A stretch of DNA of 64,000 bases from an uncultured Bacteroides sp. (GTDB taxonomy: Bacteria; Bacteroidota; Bacteroidia; Bacteroidales; Bacteroidaceae). The translations under genes and the position numbers were made by a program. The notes below the pieces were generated by a model, which was not told where the DNA came from, did no database searches, and saw only the letters and a program-made list of their open reading frames with translations. Location of the stretch: positions 1 to 64,000 of the forward strand of contig CALUOR010000017.1 of NCBI GenBank assembly GCA_944322285.1, in the 5' to 3' direction. Below are positions 44,467 to 54,738 of the stretch, one piece after another; position 1 is the first letter of the stretch; the number at the start of each line of letters is the position of its first letter.

Positions 44467-45402
44467 TTAGACTTCTTTTTCTAACTTTAGTTTTTGTGCA
44501 AACTCTGCCGGAATGTTGTTGTTCATGCTTTTACACGACTCGGCGGCAAATGCCATGCCGCAGGCTATGACCTTGTCCCAGCAAGCCTCCGGGGTATCGT
44601 TCAGGTCGGCATAGCGGACGTCGTATTTCAGAAGTCCGTAGATGATACCCGCGTTGAAATTGTCTCCCGAACCTACAGTGCTGACGGCTTCCACTGGCTC
44701 TATGGGATAGTCCTTGGCGATGGTGCGGGTACGTAGGGCTACGTCTTTCTTTCCGTCCGTGCAGATGAAGTTGGGACAATAAAATTTGATTTTGTCCTTG
44801 TATATTTTCTCAATATCTTCCAAGTTGTACATGTAGAGAAAGTCTTTCAGTGAGCCTCGCACAATGCTGGCATATTCCAAATTCTCAATGATGGTGGGAG
44901 CCAGCTTGATAGCTTCTTCTTTATGGGCGGAGCGGAAGTTGGGGTCGTAATACACGATGGCGTTCTTGTCACGCGCCTGCTCCAGTAGTTCCAATATCTT
45001 GTCACGCAGTTCGGGATTCAAGGCATAGTACGAGCCGAGAATCACGATGTCGTCTTCGTTCAGCTCTGGAAGGCTTACGTCCAAGCGCTGGCGTGGATAT
45101 TTTTTGTAGAACAAATAATGCGCGTCGTTCTGTTCGTTGAGGAAAGCCAGTGAGATGGGTGATTTTCCCCCGTTGAAGCGATAAATATGGTCCGTGGGGA
45201 CGTTATTCTCTTTCATGAAAGAGAGAACAATCTTCCCCACTTCGTCCTCTCCGGTTTCGCTGATAAAATTGATGGGCACACCTGCACGGCTTAGCGACAC
45301 AATGCAGTTGAACACCGATCCGCCCGGTACAGCCGCCGTGGGCTGGCCATCGCGGAAAAGAATGTCGAGGATGGTTTCCCCGATGCCTACTACTTTTCGC
45401 AT
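44467..45402 (-). CDS. PfkB family sugar kinase, probable fructokinase
   Basis: A 311-residue cytoplasmic ribokinase-like enzyme. The N-terminal PGGSVFNCIVSLSRAG motif and the C-terminal anion-hole signature STVGSGDNFNAGIIYG (catalytic Asp near residue 249) are present. Sequence type suggests fructokinase, but other sugars are possible. It is divergent from the M16 peptidase gene. Confidence 0.9.
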   Translation of the reverse strand: MRKVVGIGETILDILFRDGQPTAAVPGGSVFNCIVSLSRAGVPINFISETGEDEVGKIVLSFMKENNVPTDHIYRFNGGKSPISLAFLNEQNDAHYLFYKKYPRQRLDVSLPELNEDDIVILGSYYALNPELRDKILELLEQARDKNAIVYYDPNFRSAHKEEAIKLAPTIIENLEYASIVRGSLKDFLYMYNLEDIEKIYKDKIKFYCPNFICTDGKKDVALRTRTIAKDYPIEPVEAVSTVGSGDNFNAGIIYGLLKYDVRYADLNDTPEACWDKVIACGMAFAAESCKSMNNNIPAEFAQKLKLEKEV

Positions 45403-45470
45403 ATGGAAATCTTATTTTTTACAGGATGCAAATATCTGCAAATTTCCATAAATGACAATAGGTTTTATTG

Positions 45471-45478
45471 TATTTTTG
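45471..45478 (+). promoter_or_regulatory. -7 promoter element of the M16 peptidase
   Basis: TATTTTTG, 25 bp before the ATG at 45503; the GTG at 45491 is close to the predicted transcript start and is not used. Confidence 0.6.
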
Positions 45479-45502
45479 CAGCAATTTTGAGTGAATATAG
45501 TC

Positions 45503-46753
45503 ATGGAGAATGCAAAAAAGATGGATGGAGAATGTAATATGTGGATGATGCCCAATGGATTGCGCATCATTCACGAACCGTTGCGCTCGCGTGTGGCTTA
45601 TTGCGGATTTGCCATCGATGCTGGCACGCGTGACGAACGTGAGGAAGAGCAGGGCATGGCGCATTTCGTGGAGCATCTGATATTCAAGGGTACCCGCAAG
45701 CGAAAGGCATGGCATATCTTGAACCGCATGGAGAACGTGGGCGGCGATCTGAACGCTTACACCAATAAAGAAGAGACAGTTATCTATTCTGCTTTTCTGG
45801 TAGAACATTTCAGTCGGGCTTTCGAACTGTTGGCCGATATCGTGTTTCATTCCACTTTTCCGCAGCACGAGATAGAAAAAGAGACAGAGGTCATCATCGA
45901 TGAAATACAGTCTTACGAGGACAATCCGGCGGAACTGATATTCGATGATTTCGAGGACTTGATATTCCGCGGTCATCCGTTGGGGCGCAATATCTTAGGT
46001 CGCCCCAATCTTTTGCGAAGTTTTCGCTCTTGTGATGCACTGGCTTTCACTCAGCGGTATTATCGCCCGGAGAATGCCGTATTTTTCGTTTTGGGAAACA
46101 TTGACTTCAAACGGGTCATTCGTTTGGCCGAAAAGTTTACGGGTAACCTCGATGTCCTTGCTCTTGTCGGAGAAAGAAACCGGAAAGCTCCTTTGCCCTA
46201 TATTCCCGATAGTTTGACATTGGACAAGGGAACCAATCAGGCCCACGTGATGATAGGTGGACGAGGATACGATGCTTACGATTCCCGTCGCACAGCCCTT
46301 TATCTGCTCAATAATCTGCTGGGAGGACCGGGGATGAACAGCCGTCTGAATCTATCTCTGCGCGAACGCCGAGGCTTGGTGTATAATGTAGAGTCCAACC
46401 TGACGGCCTATACCGATACGGGCACTTTCTGCATCTATTTTGGTTGCGATCCGGGCGACGTGAACCTTTGCATCCGCTTGGTGTATAAAGAGCTGAAGCG
46501 CTTGCGTGAAAATAGGCTGAGCCCTTCCCAGTTGGCAGCCGCCAAAAAACAATTGATAGGGCAGATAGGTGTGGCGTCGGACAACAATGAGAATAATGCC
46601 CTCGGCATGGCCAAAACCTTCTTGCACTACAATCGTTACGAATCGCAGGAAGCCGTTTGCCGTCGTATTGAATCCCTTACTTCCGACCAACTTTTGGAAG
46701 TGGCCAACGAAATGTTTGCCGAGGAACATTTATCCCGACTGGTTTATAAATGA
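45503..46753 (+). CDS. M16 family zinc peptidase (YmxG/PqqL-like single unit)
   Basis: A 416-residue protein with the inverted zinc motif HxxEH (MAHFVEHLIFKGT) near residue 54 and the downstream Glu ligand in TEVIIDEIQSYEDNP. There is no clear signal peptide. The size is that of a half-insulinase like mitochondrial processing peptidase beta. The start at 45503 is chosen because the upstream GTG lies at the transcript start; a further ATG at 45521 is possible. Confidence 0.92.
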   Translation: MENAKKMDGECNMWMMPNGLRIIHEPLRSRVAYCGFAIDAGTRDEREEEQGMAHFVEHLIFKGTRKRKAWHILNRMENVGGDLNAYTNKEETVIYSAFLVEHFSRAFELLADIVFHSTFPQHEIEKETEVIIDEIQSYEDNPAELIFDDFEDLIFRGHPLGRNILGRPNLLRSFRSCDALAFTQRYYRPENAVFFVLGNIDFKRVIRLAEKFTGNLDVLALVGERNRKAPLPYIPDSLTLDKGTNQAHVMIGGRGYDAYDSRRTALYLLNNLLGGPGMNSRLNLSLRERRGLVYNVESNLTAYTDTGTFCIYFGCDPGDVNLCIRLVYKELKRLRENRLSPSQLAAAKKQLIGQIGVASDNNENNALGMAKTFLHYNRYESQEAVCRRIESLTSDQLLEVANEMFAEEHLSRLVYK

Positions 46754-46842
46754 GTGGTTATGTTCAAGTGTCGGATGTGAGCTTGCGTTTTTAGGCTTAA
46801 TCTTTTCGATGCAAGATAAATGGATTCGATGGATTTTTTGCT

Positions 46843-46850
46843 TACCTTTG
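46843..46850 (+). promoter_or_regulatory. -7 promoter element of the exported phosphatase-fold protein
   Basis: TACCTTTG, about 75 bp before the start codon at 46926. Confidence 0.5.
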
Positions 46851-46925
46851 TGCTGTGAATAAGGAGAATGCAGGCTGAGACATGATTGGAGAAAGATTTT
46901 TTACGAAACAAATATATAAAGACTA

Positions 46926-47951
46926 ATGAAACGTATGATTTGGGCACTCTTGTTGCTGCTTTTCACTATGGCAGGCAAGGCGCAAGAGAAGGAATTTACC
47001 GTGTTACAATGGAACATTTGGCAGGAAGGCACCAAGGTGCCCGGCGGATATGACGCCATTGTGAAGGAAATTGTGAGGCTGAAGCCGGATTTTGTGACTT
47101 TCAGTGAGGTGCGAAATTATCATAATACCCGTTTTTGCGATCGCATTGTGCAGTCGCTGAAGGACGCGGGCGAGACATATTATTCATTCTATAGCTATGA
47201 CTCGGGCTTGTTGAGCCGGCATCCCATCACCGATTCGCTGACTGTATTTCCCGAAAAGAACGATCACGGCAGCATCTATAAAATGGTGAGCAGCATCCAC
47301 GGGCACAAGGTGGCCGTTTATACCGCCCACTTGGATTATCTGAACGATGCTTACTACAACGTGCGCGGTTATGACGGCTCTACGTGGGAAGAAATTCCCA
47401 TCCCGCAAACAGTGTTGGAGGTGCTGAAGGTGAACGATGCCTCCTTACGCGATGATGCCATCCGGGCATTTATTGCCGAAGCTAAAAAGGATATTGCCGA
47501 AGGGACGATGGTAATCCTTGGCGGAGACTTCAACGAACCTTCGCATTTAGACTGGATTCGCGAAACAAAGGATTTGTATGACCATAATGGGCTGATAATC
47601 CCTTGGACGGTCCCCCTGATGCTGGACAATGCCGGCTTCATCGACACCTACCGCACGCTCTATCCCGATGTCCTCAGCCATCCCGGTTTCACTTTCCCGG
47701 CCGACAATCCGCTTATCCCGGTGGAAAAACTGACATGGACGCCCAAGTCGGACGAACGCGACCGCATCGATTATGTGTTCTATTATCCTTATCCGGGCCT
47801 TACGCTGAAGGATGCAGTCATATTCGGCCCCAAAGGAAGCATTGTTCGTAGCCAACGCGTAGCAGAGGAAACGAAGGACTCCTTCCTGTTGCCGCTGGAC
47901 GTATGGCCTACGGACCATAAAGGAGTGTTGGTGACGTTCGGGATAGAGTGA
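46926..47951 (+). CDS. Exported endonuclease/exonuclease/phosphatase fold protein
   Basis: A 341-residue protein with signal peptide (MIWALLLLLFTMAGKAQ). EEP motifs: VLQWNIWQEG, FVTFSEVRN, VYTAHLDYL, VILGGDFNEPSH and the final PTDHKGVLVTF. The metal Glu and catalytic Asp/His are all present. Such exported proteins hydrolyse phosphodiesters or phosphomonoesters (nucleic acids, inositol phosphates or sphingomyelin); the substrate is not evident. Confidence 0.9.
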   Translation: MKRMIWALLLLLFTMAGKAQEKEFTVLQWNIWQEGTKVPGGYDAIVKEIVRLKPDFVTFSEVRNYHNTRFCDRIVQSLKDAGETYYSFYSYDSGLLSRHPITDSLTVFPEKNDHGSIYKMVSSIHGHKVAVYTAHLDYLNDAYYNVRGYDGSTWEEIPIPQTVLEVLKVNDASLRDDAIRAFIAEAKKDIAEGTMVILGGDFNEPSHLDWIRETKDLYDHNGLIIPWTVPLMLDNAGFIDTYRTLYPDVLSHPGFTFPADNPLIPVEKLTWTPKSDERDRIDYVFYYPYPGLTLKDAVIFGPKGSIVRSQRVAEETKDSFLLPLDVWPTDHKGVLVTFGIE

Positions 47952-48011
47952 TGACGAGAAATGTTTTCTTATTATTTGTGGACACCTCTTTCGCTTTACA
48001 TTCTTTTGCAT

Positions 48012-48019
48012 TATATTTG
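48012..48019 (+). promoter_or_regulatory. -7 promoter element of the first ECF sigma gene
   Basis: TATATTTG, 30 bp before the GTG start. Confidence 0.6.
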
Positions 48020-48048
48020 CATCCTATATTGCATTAGAAGTTTTTTAT

Positions 48049-48657
48049 GTGAAACGTGATTGTATAGAGAAACAAATAATAGAGAGGCTGAAGCGCGGAG
48101 ATGAGAGAGCTTTCAGATACATCTATGACCGCCATTATGTTTTGTTATGCCGTTTTGCGGAACAATTGTTGAACGATCTTCCGCTGGCGGAAGAAGTGGT
48201 GGATGATGTTATCTTTTATTTATGGGAGCACCGTACGGAAGTAGAAATCACCTATTCATTGCGCGCTTATCTGATAAGAGCGGTTCGTAACCGTTGCCTG
48301 AACGAATTGAATTCGTTGGGCAATCGGATAGAGAGCCGTGTCTCGTCACTATCGGTTGCGGAGAATCTGGAATTTCTCGATGCAATATTTGTAGAGGAGC
48401 GCACGCCATTGGGACATCTGCTGGAGCAGGAATTAGAAGACGAACTTTTGCGCCGCATTGACGAACTCCCCTCTGAATGTAAAGCGGTGTTCAAGAAAAG
48501 CCGTTTTGAAGGGAAAAAGTACGAAGAAATAGCCGAAGAATTACATATCTCGGTCAATACGGTTAAGTATCACATAAAGAATGCTTTAGCCTACTTGCAA
48601 GAGAAAATGGGCACTTATCTGAAGCTGCTTATCATTTATATTTTTATCGGGAATTGA
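48049..48657 (+). CDS. ECF sigma factor (first sigma/FecR/SusC locus)
   Basis: A 202-residue sigma-70 family regulator. Region 2 is FRYIYDRHYVLLCRFAEQLL through LRAYLIRAVRNRCLNEL; region 4 is DELPSECKAVFKKSRFEGKK with the helix-turn-helix EEIAEELHISVNTVKYHI. The start is GTG at 48049, because the overlapping ATG at 48047 is followed at once by TGA. The anti-sigma FecR gene follows 64 bp later. In Bacteroides this type of sigma drives SusC/SusD genes when the paired transporter binds its glycan. Confidence 0.93.
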   Translation: MKRDCIEKQIIERLKRGDERAFRYIYDRHYVLLCRFAEQLLNDLPLAEEVVDDVIFYLWEHRTEVEITYSLRAYLIRAVRNRCLNELNSLGNRIESRVSSLSVAENLEFLDAIFVEERTPLGHLLEQELEDELLRRIDELPSECKAVFKKSRFEGKKYEEIAEELHISVNTVKYHIKNALAYLQEKMGTYLKLLIIYIFIGN

Positions 48658-48721
48658 AAAAAATGGCATTTTTGACTACCCATAACTTTTTCATTTTTGT
48701 CTTATTAATAAACGCGCTGAT

Positions 48722-49720
48722 ATGTTGAAAGAAGTACAACAACGGATTGACGAACTGATTTCTCTTTATGTTTCCGGCAAAGCGAATCGGGAAACACTGG
48801 CTGAGCTGAGGCGCATGGCGGGAGAATCGGACGAAATTCGCAATTATATACGCGAGCGTTTGGAAGTATGCTTTTCCGCAAGCGTGGCTGGCAATGGAGC
48901 GAGTGTGGACAAGGAAGCGGCTTATGAGCGTTTCAGTCACCGGATAGAGAAAAACTCTCTGAAACGGCATGGAGTTGTATGGAGGTGGATGGCTCGTGCG
49001 GCGGCTGTGGTTTTGATTTTGGTTCTACCGGTCGCAGCTTATTTTGAAGGTGAAAAAACGGTGAAGAATACATTTGCCGATATTGTGGTGGAAGCACCGA
49101 ACGGTTCACGGGCTAAGATGTATTTGCCGGACGGGACGTTGGTGTGGTTGAATGTAGGTTCGCGTATGGTTTATTCGCAGGGATTCGGGGTGAGCGATCG
49201 TCGGTTGAAGCTAGAAGGAGAAGGATATTTTGAAGTGAGTCACAACGAGGAACTTCCGTTTGAGATAAGTACGCGTGAAGTAAGCTTGCGGGTGGTGGGG
49301 ACAAAATTCAATTTCAAGAATTATCCGGACGATGCGGAAGTGATAGTCAATCTGTTGGAAGGAGAAGTGGCTTTGCATAATGAAATCCGGATAATGCCAG
49401 AGCTTTATATGCAACCGAACGAACGGATGACATTGGACAAACGGACGGGAGAGATGCGGAAGACACATGCCAACGCGACACACGCCAACGTGTGGACAAA
49501 AGATGAGCTTTTCTTCGATGAAGAATTGCTGGAAGATATAGCCAAGAAACTGATGCGCAATTATGATGTGAAGATAGAAATTGCTGATAGCCTGCGCCAT
49601 CGCCGTTTTTATGGTTATTTCAAGGTGACGGGAAACACCATTGACGAGGTATTGGAGACAATAGCCTCCACCAAACGCATGAAGTATCGATACGAGAATG
49701 AAAAATACATTATTTATTAA
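48722..49720 (+). CDS. FecR-type anti-sigma factor (first locus)
   Basis: A 332-residue inner-membrane protein. The cytoplasmic N-terminal part (residues 1-90) binds the sigma, one membrane helix (AAAVVLILVLPVAAYF) crosses the membrane, the periplasmic FecR domain (about 115-225, YLPDGTLVWLNVGSRMVYSQ) follows and a DUF4974-like domain (about 250-332) ends it. It should pass the signal from the SusC STN domain to the sigma. Confidence 0.92.
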   Translation: MLKEVQQRIDELISLYVSGKANRETLAELRRMAGESDEIRNYIRERLEVCFSASVAGNGASVDKEAAYERFSHRIEKNSLKRHGVVWRWMARAAAVVLILVLPVAAYFEGEKTVKNTFADIVVEAPNGSRAKMYLPDGTLVWLNVGSRMVYSQGFGVSDRRLKLEGEGYFEVSHNEELPFEISTREVSLRVVGTKFNFKNYPDDAEVIVNLLEGEVALHNEIRIMPELYMQPNERMTLDKRTGEMRKTHANATHANVWTKDELFFDEELLEDIAKKLMRNYDVKIEIADSLRHRRFYGYFKVTGNTIDEVLETIASTKRMKYRYENEKYIIY

Positions 49721-49760
49721 TTAACAATTTGTCTAACTATTAAAAATTAAGTCTTTTATC

Positions 49761-52700
49761 ATGAGAACTTTAAGGAAGGCTATGCTCATAGCCCTGGCCG
49801 TGCTTTGCCTTGACTCTCCGGCATTTGCACAAGCTATCTCGCTGAAAATGAGCAACACAACCGTGAAGGAGGCCATGGATGAATTGAAAAAAACATCGGG
49901 CTATGTCTTTGTTTTCTCATCTGTTGACGTGGATACGGGGAAACGTATCTCTGTCAATGCGGAAAACGCAGACATCAGGGATGTAGTGAGTCAAATCTTG
50001 CAGGGGCAGGATGGCTTGACGTATGTGATAGACAATAAAACCATCGTGGTCAAACAGAATTCGGTATCGTCTACCCAGCAGGAACGTACTACGGTAAAGG
50101 GAAAGATTCTTGATTCTACCGGAACCCCTGTTATCGGAGCTGCCATTAAGGAAGTAGGAACTACCAACGGAACCATCACTGACTTAGACGGAAACTTTAC
50201 GCTGAATGTAAATACATCTGACGCCATGCTGGAAATATCTTATGTAGGTTTTCAGACTCAGACACTTAAAGCGCAAGGGAACAAAGTGCTTGCTATTACC
50301 TTACAGGAAGACACGCAGGCATTAGACGAAGTTGTTGTTGTGGGTTATGGTACGCAGAAGAAGGTAAACCTGACGGGTGCCGTTACCAGTGTAAAATCTG
50401 ACTTGCTGGAAAACCGTACGACTTCGAGTGCTGTAAACATCATTACTGGTCAAATGCCGGGTGTTACTATCATTCAAAGTAATGGTCAGCCGGGCTTCGA
50501 TACGGGCTCACTGCGTGTACGTGGTGTGGGTACGATGGGTAATGCTGATGCCATGGTTGTAGTGGATGGTGTTGAGTCTTCTTTAGATGTGGTAGACCCC
50601 AATGATATAGAGACTATTACTGTGCTGAAAGATGCTGCAGCTAGTGCTATCTATGGTGTGCGTGCTGCCAATGGAGTAATCTTGGTAACAACAAAGAAAG
50701 GTCAGGTTGGAAAACCGGTTATAACGTATAATGCGTATGTAGGTTGGCAATCTATTACACGTCATCCGGAATACTTGGGTTCAGCCGATTATGCCATGCT
50801 TTTGAATGAAGCTTATCGGAATGACGGTTTGCCCGAACCTTACACGGCAGCAGAAATCGAACTGTTCCGTAATGGGACAGACCCGGACCATTATCCCAAT
50901 ACAGATTGGTTCAATGCTTTGTTCAATCGTTCCGGTGTATTTCACAACCATCATATTAGTATGAGCGGAGGTACGGAACGCACGAAATACTCCGTTTCCA
51001 TGGGATATCACAACAAGGAAGGTCTGATGGCAAACACCGGTTTCCGTCGCTTTAATATGCGTTTCAATATTGACACCGAAATTAATGACCGTTTGTCCTT
51101 CAACCTTAATGCGGCTGTTTCCAGAGACCGTACCTTGCAACCTACAACCAATGTGGGGACATTGATGTACTGGAACTTGCGTGAAACGCCGGTTACACCG
51201 ATACAATTCAAAGACGGACGTTATGCGCTCTTCCAAAACGAACACAATTCAGTGGCTTTTGCCAAGAATGGCGGCCAGTACAAGTCATACGACAGCAATT
51301 TCTTAGGAAGTGCCTCATTGACCTATAAGATTATGGACGGATTGACTCTGAAAGGTATTGCTTCCGCTACATACGATATGGTGGAGGCTTATAATGACAC
51401 GAAGAGCATGGATTTTTATTCGGCTGATTCCACGGATCCTATCAAGACTACTCGTAGTTATGTGGAGAATATAGACCAAAAAAGTTTTGAGATCAATTTG
51501 CAGGCTTATTTGGAATATGCCAAGACTTTTGGCAAACATGACATCAAGGCGATGGTGGGATACTCGCAGATACAGAATGAATACAAATACTTGTTCGCAA
51601 GCCGTTATGATTTGCCTGCAAACAATAGTCTGAATCAAATCAATGCGGGTGACATTACTACGCAAGAGACTGAAGGCTATCGCACTGATTATGCACTGCG
51701 TTCGGGTTTCGGACGTGTGAATTATGCTTATGACGGACGTTATTTGTTCGAAGCAAACCTTCGTTATGATGGTACGTCACGCTTCCCGAAGAATAATCGT
51801 TTCGGTCTTTTCCCGTCTTTCTCTTTGGGATGGAGAATTTCCGAAGAGGCTTTCTTTAATGCTGAGAACATTGATAACTTGAAGTTACGTGCTTCATGGG
51901 GACAGTTGGGTAATCAGGAAATAGGTGACTATGCTTTCTACAACACTTATGTATTCGGTATGGACTATGCTTTCAATAACCAATTGTCGCCGGGTGTATC
52001 TATTAATGAGACTATGGGTAACAGTAATATTACGTGGGAAAAAACTTCCCAATTGGATTTAGGTATCGATATTGATGCTTGGAATGGAAAACTGAGTGCT
52101 ACATTTGATTATTTTGATAAGAAAACGAATGATATTTTGCTGGCATTGCCGACACCGGATATCTTAGGCGTTTCTTCACCTATGCAGAATGCAGGTTCTG
52201 TACTCAATCGCGGTTTTGAGTTTTCAATAACCCATCGTAACCGCATCAATGATTTTAGTTATGGTGTAAACTTTAACTTTAGTTACGTGCATAATGAAAT
52301 CACCGATTTGAAAGGTGCTGATCAACCGGGTATCTCCGTTGGCGATCCTGTGCAGAATGTTTTCGGTTACATTTGTGACGGTATCTTCCGTTCTCAGGAA
52401 GAAATAGATAATTCTCCACAACAGATTTGGGGAGCTGTTCCCGGTGACTTAAAGTACCGTGATGTCAATGGTGACAATGTTGTAGACGATGATGACCGTG
52501 TGTCCATCGGTAGTGATTTCCCTTCTATTAACTATGGTTTCCGTTTGGAGATGGGTTATAAGAACTTCGATTTCTCCACGTTGTTGCAGGGAGCCGGTGA
52601 CGTACATGCTCTTGTTCGTGATGAAATAGCCAAACCGTTCCACAACGGAGGCAAAGTGACTAGTAAGTTCTTGGATAGCTGGACGCCTGAAAATCCGGAT

Positions 52701-52982
52701 GCTTCGTGTCCGCGTTTGAGTATTCAAAATGCAACCAAGAACAAGTATGTTTCAACTTACTGGGTGCAGAATGCCTCTTATCTGAAGATGAGGAACATTC
52801 AGTTAGGTTATACTTTTGCTCCGAATATAACCAAACGACTGGGGTTGTCACGGTTGAGAATGTATTTTAGTGCCGACAACGTCTTTACGATAACTTCTTT
52901 TGAAGGCGTTGACCCCGAATCGACCGGAAACAATTATCCTTTAACGAGATCTTATTCATTTGGTGTAAACGTATCATTCTAA
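49761..52982 (+). CDS. SusC/RagA-type TonB-dependent transporter with STN domain (first locus)
   Basis: A 1073-residue outer-membrane protein. Signal peptide (MLIALAVLCLDSPAFAQ), STN secretin/TonB N-terminal domain (about 27-92, SLKMSNTTVKEAMDELKKTS), a carboxypeptidase-D-like beta domain (about 105-185), the plug (EVVVVGYGTQKKVNLTGAV onward) and a C-terminal beta-barrel ending RSYSFGVNVSF. The STN domain links it to the FecR/sigma pair upstream, so it both imports ligand and reports it. Ligand unknown. Confidence 0.95.
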   Translation: MRTLRKAMLIALAVLCLDSPAFAQAISLKMSNTTVKEAMDELKKTSGYVFVFSSVDVDTGKRISVNAENADIRDVVSQILQGQDGLTYVIDNKTIVVKQNSVSSTQQERTTVKGKILDSTGTPVIGAAIKEVGTTNGTITDLDGNFTLNVNTSDAMLEISYVGFQTQTLKAQGNKVLAITLQEDTQALDEVVVVGYGTQKKVNLTGAVTSVKSDLLENRTTSSAVNIITGQMPGVTIIQSNGQPGFDTGSLRVRGVGTMGNADAMVVVDGVESSLDVVDPNDIETITVLKDAAASAIYGVRAANGVILVTTKKGQVGKPVITYNAYVGWQSITRHPEYLGSADYAMLLNEAYRNDGLPEPYTAAEIELFRNGTDPDHYPNTDWFNALFNRSGVFHNHHISMSGGTERTKYSVSMGYHNKEGLMANTGFRRFNMRFNIDTEINDRLSFNLNAAVSRDRTLQPTTNVGTLMYWNLRETPVTPIQFKDGRYALFQNEHNSVAFAKNGGQYKSYDSNFLGSASLTYKIMDGLTLKGIASATYDMVEAYNDTKSMDFYSADSTDPIKTTRSYVENIDQKSFEINLQAYLEYAKTFGKHDIKAMVGYSQIQNEYKYLFASRYDLPANNSLNQINAGDITTQETEGYRTDYALRSGFGRVNYAYDGRYLFEANLRYDGTSRFPKNNRFGLFPSFSLGWRISEEAFFNAENIDNLKLRASWGQLGNQEIGDYAFYNTYVFGMDYAFNNQLSPGVSINETMGNSNITWEKTSQLDLGIDIDAWNGKLSATFDYFDKKTNDILLALPTPDILGVSSPMQNAGSVLNRGFEFSITHRNRINDFSYGVNFNFSYVHNEITDLKGADQPGISVGDPVQNVFGYICDGIFRSQEEIDNSPQQIWGAVPGDLKYRDVNGDNVVDDDDRVSIGSDFPSINYGFRLEMGYKNFDFSTLLQGAGDVHALVRDEIAKPFHNGGKVTSKFLDSWTPENPDASCPRLSIQNATKNKYVSTYWVQNASYLKMRNIQLGYTFAPNITKRLGLSRLRMYFSADNVFTITSFEGVDPESTGNNYPLTRSYSFGVNVSF

Positions 52983-52994
52983 AATTCTGATTAC

Positions 52995-54539
52995 ATGAAA
53001 ACAACAAAATATGTAGCCATATTGGTCTGTATGCTCGGACTGACCAATTGCAATGATGGTTTCCTTGACAAAATTCCCATGGACGAGATGACCGATGCCT
53101 CTTTTTGGGCCAATGAATCCGATGCAGTGCAATATACTACCGGTCTTTATCACTACTTGATGCCGCCTGTGGATGATGTAGTGCTGACTGATAGCTACAC
53201 GGATAATGCTGTACCCGTACATTTGCATGATCCGCAAGGCGATATTTCAGGAGGAACGCTGACTTCTACCAATGGTTTCGTGGCTAATGCTTGGTGGTAT
53301 TGTTATGAAAGTATCCGCCGCTGCAATATTTTCTTTCAAAATATAGAGAATTGCCCGATGGATGCGGAGCTGAAGGAACGCCTTATCGGTGAAACTCAAT
53401 TCCTGAGAGCCTATGCTTATGCAGACTTGGTACGTCGTTGGGGTGGTGTGCCTCTTCTGACTACGCCATTGGAACTCAATGAGCCGATTCCTGCCCGTTC
53501 TTCGGCTGAAGAGATTTATGATTTTATTATTGATGAATTAGAACAAGCCAAAGACAAACTTCCGTTGGGTTATGACGAAGCGAATATTGGCCGGGCTACA
53601 CGTGGTGCTGCCCTGTCTTTGGAGGCCATTATTCATTTGTTCTTCGGAAACTATGCAGAAGCGGAGAAAGCTGCTAAGGCTGTTATGGATTTGGGCGTCT
53701 ATAGTCTCTATCAAGGTGGATACCGTCAATTGTTCTTGCCCGAGAACAAGAATAATAAAGAGGTTATTTTCGATCATCAATACATGCGTGAATTATATAC
53801 TTATACCATTGACCAGGCTTACTTGCCTGCCATGTGTGGAGGATGGACAGTTATGTCACCCACGCAGGATTTGGTTGACGCTTATGAATGCACGGATGGT
53901 TTGACTATTGAGGAATCTCCTTTATTCGACCCGATGAATGAGTTCGAAAATCGCGATCCACGTTTGGAACAAAGCATTCTGTGGAATGGACGAGAGTTTG
54001 CCGGAAAAATCTATAATACTTTTTCTGGTGTCGATAAACTGGGTGCTTCCAACGCAACTCGTACTGGCTATTGCTTGCACAAATGGATTGACCCGAATAA
54101 TGACGGTGTGACGGAGGGTAGTTGGGGTAATTTCATTTACATTCGTTATGCCGAGATCTTATTGACTTACGCAGAAGCTCATACACGGGCCAGCGGGGTA
54201 GACCAATCCGTTTACGATGCCATTAATGCCATTCGTGCCCGTGAAACGGTGAACATGCCTCCGTTGCCTGCTGGCTTGTCTCAAGAAGAGATGCTTGAGG
54301 CAATTCTGAGAGAGCGTCGTGTGGAACTGACTTTCGAGGGTAAACGTCTGTTTGATATTCGTCGTCTACGTATTGCGGAAGAAGCACTTACTAAGCCTGT
54401 GTACGGACAGATGGAAAATGGTGCACACATCTATATTGAGACAAGAAAGTTTGACCCGAATATCCATTATTTGTGGCCTATCCCTCAAACGGAAATAGAC
54501 TTGTCTCATGGGACTATTGAGCAAAACCCGGGATATTGA
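52995..54539 (+). CDS. SusD/RagB-type surface lipoprotein (first locus)
   Basis: A 514-residue lipoprotein (lipobox LVCMLGLTNC, Cys16) of the all-helical TPR-like SusD fold: RLIGETQFLRAYAYADLVRRWGG, RGAALSLEAIIHLFFGNYAEAEK, FIYIRYAEILLTYAEAH and ILRERRVELTFEGKRLFDIRR are all typical. It forms the lid of the SusC transporter. It starts 12 bp after susC, and no enzyme gene follows before the terminator. Confidence 0.95.
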   Translation: MKTTKYVAILVCMLGLTNCNDGFLDKIPMDEMTDASFWANESDAVQYTTGLYHYLMPPVDDVVLTDSYTDNAVPVHLHDPQGDISGGTLTSTNGFVANAWWYCYESIRRCNIFFQNIENCPMDAELKERLIGETQFLRAYAYADLVRRWGGVPLLTTPLELNEPIPARSSAEEIYDFIIDELEQAKDKLPLGYDEANIGRATRGAALSLEAIIHLFFGNYAEAEKAAKAVMDLGVYSLYQGGYRQLFLPENKNNKEVIFDHQYMRELYTYTIDQAYLPAMCGGWTVMSPTQDLVDAYECTDGLTIEESPLFDPMNEFENRDPRLEQSILWNGREFAGKIYNTFSGVDKLGASNATRTGYCLHKWIDPNNDGVTEGSWGNFIYIRYAEILLTYAEAHTRASGVDQSVYDAINAIRARETVNMPPLPAGLSQEEMLEAILRERRVELTFEGKRLFDIRRLRIAEEALTKPVYGQMENGAHIYIETRKFDPNIHYLWPIPQTEIDLSHGTIEQNPGY

Positions 54540-54577
54540 TAAAATATCAAGCTTGGTGATAGTGCTTTTATAGGAAT

Positions 54578-54626
54578 AAATGTTCGCACTCGGTCCGGTT
54601 AAGAGCCGAATCGTTTGCGAACATTT
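54578..54626 (+). terminator. Intrinsic terminator of the first SusCD locus
   Basis: Stem AAATGTTCGCA/TGCGAACATTT (54578-54588/54616-54626) followed by a T-run. It marks the end of the locus and separates it from argE. Confidence 0.85.
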
Positions 54627-54705
54627 TTTGTAAATTCTTCCTTTAACTAATCTAAATATCCGAGAGCGTAAGGCTGCTGAATGCTGATTTCTTAGAAAAT
54701 ATCCG

Positions 54706-54713
54706 TAAGTTTG
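54706..54713 (+). promoter_or_regulatory. -7 promoter element of the argE-like gene
   Basis: TAAGTTTG, 26 bp before the start codon; with the preceding terminator it makes argE independent of the SusCD locus. Confidence 0.6.
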
Positions 54714-54738
54714 TAGCCTGATTTAAATAAGAAAAGAA